Program-made: the position numbers and the translations under genes
Shown here: piece by piece, positions 49,812 through 54,037 of the stretch
How the letters are laid out: the number at the start of each line of letters is the position of its first letter
Position numbering within the stretch: the first letter of the stretch is position 1
NCBI GenBank assembly: GCA_023230455.1
Contig: JALNXH010000023.1
Location: forward strand, 1-54,037
Length of the DNA stretch: 54,037 nucleotides
Direction: 5' to 3'
Origin: Rhodocyclaceae bacterium
Lineage (GTDB): Bacteria; Pseudomonadota; Gammaproteobacteria; Burkholderiales; Rhodocyclaceae
The notes under the pieces: model-generated
The model's input: only the letters and a program-made list of their open reading frames with translations
Database searches by the model: none
What the model was told of the DNA's origin: nothing

Positions 49812-50210
49812 GTGACCGACAATGACAGTCTCAAAGTCCTGACCGCGTTTTTCGAGGCGTTCAACCGCAACGATCTCGACACTGCTTCGAAGTTCGTCAC
49901 CGACGACATCGTCTACACCATCCGCGGCAGATCCTCGCTGAGCAAGACTTACCGCGGGCCGGAAGAGTTCGCCTGGGTCCTGCAGGAGATCAAGCGACGC
50001 ACGGCGGGAACCATGTCAGTGATTCCCGAGGTGGTGCTGGCGGACGACAAGAACATCATGATGTACCTGCATGCCACCGGGCAGCGGCCCGACGGCCGCA
50101 GGTACGACAACTACCAAGCCTATCTCTACCGCCTGCGCGACGGCAAGCTGGCGGAGGGTCAGACCATTCCTGTCGACCAGCTCGCCTTCGAGAAATTCTT
50201 CGACGATTGA
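49812..50210 (+). CDS. NTF2/SnoaL-like small protein
   Basis: 132 residues from a GTG with TTGGAGAGG upstream (a TTG at 49806 also fits). NTF2-like fold: FFEAFNRNDLDTASKFVTDD, YRGPEEFAWVLQEI, and a C-terminal YLYRLRDGKLAEG strand pair. Such proteins are isomerases, hydrolases or dehydratases of small hydrophobic ligands, including ketosteroids. Catalytic residues cannot be assigned with confidence. Between phosphotransferase 2 and repeat copy D. Confidence 0.75.
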   Translation: MTDNDSLKVLTAFFEAFNRNDLDTASKFVTDDIVYTIRGRSSLSKTYRGPEEFAWVLQEIKRRTAGTMSVIPEVVLADDKNIMMYLHATGQRPDGRRYDNYQAYLYRLRDGKLAEGQTIPVDQLAFEKFFDD

Positions 50211-50213
50211 ACG

Positions 50214-50377
50214 CTAAGGAAATGCTGATTAAGTACCCCACCGTTCGGGCTGAGCTTGTCGAAGCCTGTCCTGAGCCCAGCCGAAGGGCCCAGTGCTGGA
50301 GCACCTTGCGCTTCGACAAGCTCAGCGTGACCGGAGGAAATCCCCTTGGGACGAACGGGCTTGTTCAGTGGTTCCCT
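50214..50377 (+). repeat. REP/BIME-like inverted-repeat element, copy D
   Basis: From CTAAGGAAATGCTGATTAAGT, 3 bp after the stop of the NTF2-like gene, to GAACGGGCTTGTTCAGTGGTT. Internal arms GAGCTTGTCGAA and CTTCGACAAGCTC. More divergent central part, akin to copy A. Confidence 0.75.
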
Positions 50378-50447
50378 CGACACCGGACATTCACGCAATC
50401 TTCATCGGACCGAAAAACGGACAGCCGACATTTCACCTGGAGACGCC

Positions 50448-51362
50448 ATGAGCAACGATTTTGAAAAATACGAAGGCCTGATTTCCAACAAGGACTACCC
50501 GCTCTGGGGCCAGAGTTTTTACTACAACTTCTACGACCCGAAGACCAAAACGGCCGCGCTGATCCGCGTCGGCTTCATGGAAAACCGCCGCGAGATGAAC
50601 ACCTGGTTCGTCTTCTTCAAGGACGGCCTGCCGATCTACAACCGGGTCAATATGAACCTGCCGCACAGTACCGACCGGCCGCTGAACGGCATCAAGGCCG
50701 CGGGCATGTACATCCATGCGGTGGAGCCGTTGAAGAAGACGCGCATCCTGTTCTCCGACGTCGATTTCTCGGTGGACCTGTGCTGGGACGAACTGCATCC
50801 GCTGGCCGACTGCATCGAGCTTTCCGCCGACAAGACCAGTTCGTTTGCCAAGGACATGGCGCACGTGCACCTCGAAGGCACCTCGCGCGTCACCGGCCAC
50901 ATCACCCATCGCGGCATCCGCAGCGAGATCGACGGCAATGGCTTCCGCGACATTGCCGCCGGCAACCGCAATTGGGACGGACTCAAGACCTACCGCCTGG
51001 CCTGGCCGGTGTTCGAGGACGGCACGGCCTTCGCTGGCGTGCGCGGCGTATCGACCAAGGACGAGACCTCTTATCTGCGCATGTACCACGACGGCGAGGA
51101 ATGGCTACAGGTCAAGCACATCGACGAGAAGGAGGTCTATGCCGACGACACCTTCTCCATCGCCTCGGCGCACTGGAAGTTCATCGACGGCAAGGACCGC
51201 CACCACGAGTTCACCAGCAAACCGCTGCTGCGCTGGTTCTTCTCGCTCGACACTTTCATCATGTGCGAACAGATCATGGAATACCGCAAGAGCGACGGCA
51301 CCGTCGGCTATGGCCTGTGCGAAAACGGCTATCGCCTGCCCTGGACGGGATTCAATGCGTAG
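50448..51362 (+). CDS. CrtC/AttH-like (DUF7064-like) lipocalin-fold protein, second
   Basis: 304 residues from ATG at 50448. Beta-rich like the 45690 product, with NWDGLKTYRLAWPVFEDG in place of the HSWGHRDW region, so the motif His residues are not kept. Distant paralogue; substrate or ligand may differ. No signal peptide or membrane segment. Ends at the left edge of repeat copy E. Confidence 0.65.
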   Translation: MSNDFEKYEGLISNKDYPLWGQSFYYNFYDPKTKTAALIRVGFMENRREMNTWFVFFKDGLPIYNRVNMNLPHSTDRPLNGIKAAGMYIHAVEPLKKTRILFSDVDFSVDLCWDELHPLADCIELSADKTSSFAKDMAHVHLEGTSRVTGHITHRGIRSEIDGNGFRDIAAGNRNWDGLKTYRLAWPVFEDGTAFAGVRGVSTKDETSYLRMYHDGEEWLQVKHIDEKEVYADDTFSIASAHWKFIDGKDRHHEFTSKPLLRWFFSLDTFIMCEQIMEYRKSDGTVGYGLCENGYRLPWTGFNA

Positions 51363-51528
51363 AAAAACCTGGATAAGACCACCGTTCGCCCTGAGCCTGT
51401 CGAAGGGTGTGGGACAAACGCTTTAAATGTTTGTGATTAAGTCCATCCATGGTTCGACAGGCTCACCATGACCGGAGGAAATACCCTAAAGGGCACACGT
51501 CCCCGTGGGACGAACGGACTCAATCATC
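51361..51528 (+). repeat. REP/BIME-like inverted-repeat element, copy E
   Basis: Central 120 bp almost identical to copies B and C, including GAGCCTGTCGAA and TTCGACAGGCTCACC; the outer termini are more decayed (CTGGATAAGACC left, GGACTCAATCATCGG right). Begins in the stop codon of the lipocalin-like gene. Confidence 0.8.
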
Positions 51529-51588
51529 GGTTTCATGACAATCCTGCCGCGCTCGTGCGCGGCAACACAACACGCGGAGGAAGCGGCA

Positions 51589-52380
51589 ATGAATGAATTT
51601 CGACTGGACGGCAAGGTGGCACTGGTAAGTGGTGCCGCACGCGGCCTGGGTGCGGCGACAGCGGCCACCCTCGCCGCAGGCGGCGCCAAGGTGGTGATCG
51701 GCGACCTGCTCGACGATGCGGGCAAAGCGACGGCGGCGTCCCTCGGCGACGCCCTCTATGTGCATCTCGACGTGACCAAGGAAGCGGACTGGGAGGCCGC
51801 CATCGCCGCCGCCGTGAAGCGTTTCGGCGGCCTCGACATCGAGGTGAACAACGCCGGCGTCGAGACGACGTCGTTGCTGGAGAACTGCACGCTGGAGGAC
51901 TTCAACTTCACCATGAACGTCAACGTCACCGGCACATTTCTCGGCGTCAAGCATGCCATTCGCGCCATGAAGCCGGGCGGCATCGCCGGCCGCGGTGGCT
52001 CCATCGTGAACATTTCCTCGGTGGCGGGTCTCAAGGGCAGCCTCGCTCTCGGCGCCTACTGCGCCTCCAAGGGCGGCGCGCGCCTGCTGACCAAGGCGGC
52101 GGCCGTCGAATGCGGCCGGCTCAATTACGGCATCCGTGTCAATTCGGTTCATCCGGGCATGGTCAATACGGAAATGGGGGCCAAGGTGTTGACGGACTTC
52201 CTCAAACTTGGCCTGGTGCCCGACGTGGCCACCGCCGAAGCGGCGTTCGAAGCGGCTCACCTGCTCGGCCGAGGCCGTCCGCAGGACATTGCCAACGGCG
52301 TTTTCTACCTGGCATCCGATGCCGCGAAGTGGATTACCGGCACCGAACTGGTGGTCGATGGAGGATTTGCCGTCGCCTGA
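51589..52380 (+). CDS. Short-chain dehydrogenase/reductase, second
   Basis: 263 residues, GGAGGAAG before the ATG. LVSGAARGLGAATA nucleotide motif with Asp at the end of beta-2 (VIGDLLDDA), which favours NAD; NNAG; NISSVAG with catalytic Ser; YCASKGG Tyr/Lys; WITGTELVVDGG. 20-beta/3-alpha hydroxysteroid dehydrogenase-like architecture, but the substrate is not certain. 50 bp before the reductase gene. Confidence 0.88.
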   Translation: MNEFRLDGKVALVSGAARGLGAATAATLAAGGAKVVIGDLLDDAGKATAASLGDALYVHLDVTKEADWEAAIAAAVKRFGGLDIEVNNAGVETTSLLENCTLEDFNFTMNVNVTGTFLGVKHAIRAMKPGGIAGRGGSIVNISSVAGLKGSLALGAYCASKGGARLLTKAAAVECGRLNYGIRVNSVHPGMVNTEMGAKVLTDFLKLGLVPDVATAEAAFEAAHLLGRGRPQDIANGVFYLASDAAKWITGTELVVDGGFAVA

Positions 52381-52430
52381 ATGCGCGGCGACAACCTCGT
52401 GGCCTTTCATATTTTTACTGGAGCGTAATC

Positions 52431-53576
52431 ATGCCTCACCTGTTCAGCCCCTACACCCTAAAAGGCGTCACCCTGCGCAACCGCATCGCCGTGTCGCCGA
52501 TGACCATGTACCGGTCCAAGGATGGCTTGATGAACGATTACCACGTCATGATGCTCGGCGCCCGTGCGGCCGGCGGCTTCGGCCTGGTATTCCCCGAGCA
52601 GATCGCCATCAGCCCGGAAGGCCGCACCAGCATTGGTTGTGCCGGCATCTACGACGACGCCCAGATTCCGGGCCTGCGCCGGGTGACCGACATCATCAAG
52701 GACATGGGCGGCGTTGCCGGCATCCAGCTCGGCCATACCGGACGCAAAAGCAGCGAAGTCAAACCCTGGGAGGGCGCAATCCAGTTGCCGCCGGATCATC
52801 CCGATGGCTGGCAGGTGGTCGGGCCGTCGCCGATCCCTTATGGCGGTCGCTACATCTATCCGGTGCATGAACTGAGCCGCGACGAAATCAAGCGCCTGCA
52901 TCGCGACTACGCTTCGGCTGCCCGCCGCGCCGCGGAAGCCGGGTTCGAGTGGATGGAACTGCACTTCGCCCACGGCTACCTCGCCTCCAGCTTTTTCTCG
53001 CCCATCGCCAACAAGCGCAGCGACGAATATGGCGGCAGTCTGGAGAATCGCATGCGCTTCCTGATCGAGGCGCTGGATGCGGTGCGTGAAGTCTGGCCGG
53101 AGCGCCTGCCGCTGACCATGCGCCTAGGCGTCGACGACCTCAACGAGGAGGGCGTGCAGATGGACGATGCCATCATCGCCATAAGCCGGATGAAAGAGCA
53201 TGGGCTCGATCTGGCCGACATCAGCTTTGGCTACAACACCGATGCGCTGAAGGAATCGCCCTTCGCCAACCTGGCCTTCATGATCGAGCGCGCGGCGCGT
53301 ATCCGCCGCGAAACCGGCATTCCCGTCGCGTCGAGCTGGAACCTTGGGCTACCGGCCGAGGCTGATCGCGTCATTCGCGAGGAGTTGGTCGACCTGGTCC
53401 TGCTCGGCCGGCCGGCGCTGTCCAATCCCCATTGGCCGCTGTGGGCCGCCCGCGAGTTGGGCCACGAAGACCCCTTCTCTCTGGTGCCTCAGGACTGGGC
53501 GTACTGGCTGCGCAATTTCCGTTCACACGACGAATGCATCGGCTGGCCACTTACGGGATCGTCTGACGGGAAGTGA
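52431..53576 (+). CDS. Old yellow enzyme (YqjM-like) NAD(P)H:flavin oxidoreductase
   Basis: 381 residues, TIM barrel binding FMN: LFSPYTLKGVTLRNRIAVSP start, QLGHTGRKS, HFAHGYLASSFFSP and DEYGGSLENRMRF. The regulatory Cys of YqjM (SPMCMY) is Thr here (SPMTMY). Would reduce an activated C=C, e.g. in an enone. Unlike the 10255 enzyme it has no Fe-S or FAD half. Last gene before the bidirectional terminator. Confidence 0.85.
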   Translation: MPHLFSPYTLKGVTLRNRIAVSPMTMYRSKDGLMNDYHVMMLGARAAGGFGLVFPEQIAISPEGRTSIGCAGIYDDAQIPGLRRVTDIIKDMGGVAGIQLGHTGRKSSEVKPWEGAIQLPPDHPDGWQVVGPSPIPYGGRYIYPVHELSRDEIKRLHRDYASAARRAAEAGFEWMELHFAHGYLASSFFSPIANKRSDEYGGSLENRMRFLIEALDAVREVWPERLPLTMRLGVDDLNEEGVQMDDAIIAISRMKEHGLDLADISFGYNTDALKESPFANLAFMIERAARIRRETGIPVASSWNLGLPAEADRVIREELVDLVLLGRPALSNPHWPLWAARELGHEDPFSLVPQDWAYWLRNFRSHDECIGWPLTGSSDGK

Positions 53577-53677
53577 CCGGCGGCGGGTTTGGCATGCAGA
53601 TTTAATCCATCTCCCATCTCTTGTGTATCTTGATATCGGGCCGGAGAGCGATCAAATCGAGGCAACAGTCGGTAATA

Positions 53678-53705
53678 AAAAAAGCCCATCACGATGGGCT
53701 TTTTT
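53678..53705. terminator. Bidirectional Rho-independent terminator
   Basis: GCCCATC and GATGGGC stem with six A on the left and six T on the right, ended by a T-run on both strands. It separates the plus-strand reductase from the minus-strand membrane subunit gene. Confidence 0.9.
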
Positions 53706-53724
53706 CTGGGGTCTTTTGCTTGAG

Positions 53725-54037
53725 TTACAACCGCCGCGTCAGCGGCGGAACGATGGGCTCATAGGCGCCGGCCTTGACCACGGAGAGGCGATAAGCGTAA
53801 TCGCCATAGAGGCGGCACAGCGCGGCGAGGACGGCCAGCAGCGGCCCGCCCACCCCGGCCAGCAGAACGGCCAGCGGAATCACCAGGCCGGCCACCCCGG
53901 CACCGCCGATCGACGTCGCGCGCAGCGAACCGGCGAACAACCGGTCAAGCGACGCCTTGATCGCCGCCGTCCGCGTCGCACTCAGCAGATGCACCGCCGA
54001 GAGCCCCGCCGCCAGCAGCAGACCGCCGATCGCCGCC
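53725..54037 (-). CDS. NrfD/DmsC-like membrane subunit (start outside window)
   Basis: Open frame to the end of the window; the C-terminal 103 residues are visible. Hydrophobic segments alternate with GLSAVHLLSATRTAAIK and end with GDYAYRLSVVKAGAYEP, which recalls the last helix of NrfD/DmsC/PsrC membrane anchors of molybdopterin oxidoreductases. The rest of the operon would lie beyond the window end. Assignment from this tail only. Confidence 0.5.
   Translation of the reverse strand, partial: AAIGGLLLAAGLSAVHLLSATRTAAIKASLDRLFAGSLRATSIGGAGVAGLVIPLAVLLAGVGGPLLAVLAALCRLYGDYAYRLSVVKAGAYEPIVPPLTRRL

Noticed and set aside
45471..51528. Repeats considered as a CRISPR array
   Set aside because: Units are about 150-180 bp, separated by whole genes and internally palindromic; no short regularly spaced repeats or cas genes.

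Overview
The window reads as the chromosome of a high-GC betaproteobacterium, most likely a degrader in the Rhodocyclales (Sterolibacterium / Denitratisoma / Azoarcus-like). This is inferred from the gene content (ketone carboxylase, many acyl-CoA dehydrogenases, MalT-type LuxR regulators, old-yellow-enzyme reductases) and from REP-like repeats carrying the TTCGACAGGCTCA core. The species is not determined. No rRNA, tRNA, CRISPR array or intact transposase was seen.

Layout. (1) 1-7014, plus strand: the end of a ketone-carboxylase operon (HyuA-like, HyuB-like, a small HTH protein, an unknown protein of about 33 kDa) followed by an acetoacetyl-CoA-synthetase-type ligase. The order and sizes resemble acetone/acetophenone carboxylase operons, so the likely chemistry is ketone to 3-oxoacid to 3-oxoacyl-CoA. 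(2) 7169-15897: a divergent MalT-type LuxR regulator, then a dienoyl-CoA-reductase-like flavoprotein and three acyl-CoA dehydrogenases with three different residues at the catalytic-base position. This stretch has lower GC than what follows. (3) 16016-26722: SCP2-type thiolase, a second MalT-type regulator, a gene graveyard, a LysR regulator, an acyl-CoA ligase, an AidB-like acyl-CoA dehydrogenase and an MFS transporter.

(4) 27222-37349, minus strand: eight co-directional genes, the first six coupled by overlaps. In transcription order they are an unknown protein, a PIN nuclease, an MmeI/YeeA-like adenine methyltransferase whose N-terminal nuclease motif looks lost, a possible HEPN-like protein, an SF2 helicase, a GIY-YIG (T5orf172-like) nuclease, a second PIN-like protein and a trypsin-like protease. 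This has the form of a multi-gene anti-phage island and I do not recognise it as a named system. A decayed tyrosine-recombinase tail may lie beside it.

(5) 38028-53576, plus strand: a SagB-type dehydrogenase, a MarR regulator with a near-perfect nested operator, three paralogous membrane proteins, two SDRs, a zinc alcohol dehydrogenase, two near-identical APH/LvaA-type phosphotransferases, two CrtC/AttH-like (DUF7064-like) proteins, an orphan cytochrome oxidase subunit III/IV pair, an NTF2-like protein and a YqjM-like reductase. Five inverted-repeat elements of about 150-180 bp sit in one orientation directly at or on stop codons. The cluster looks like a peripheral pathway for a lipophilic, possibly isoprenoid or steroid-like, hydroxylated substrate, which is inference. 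(6) A bidirectional terminator at 53678-53705 separates it from a partial NrfD/DmsC-like membrane subunit running off the end.
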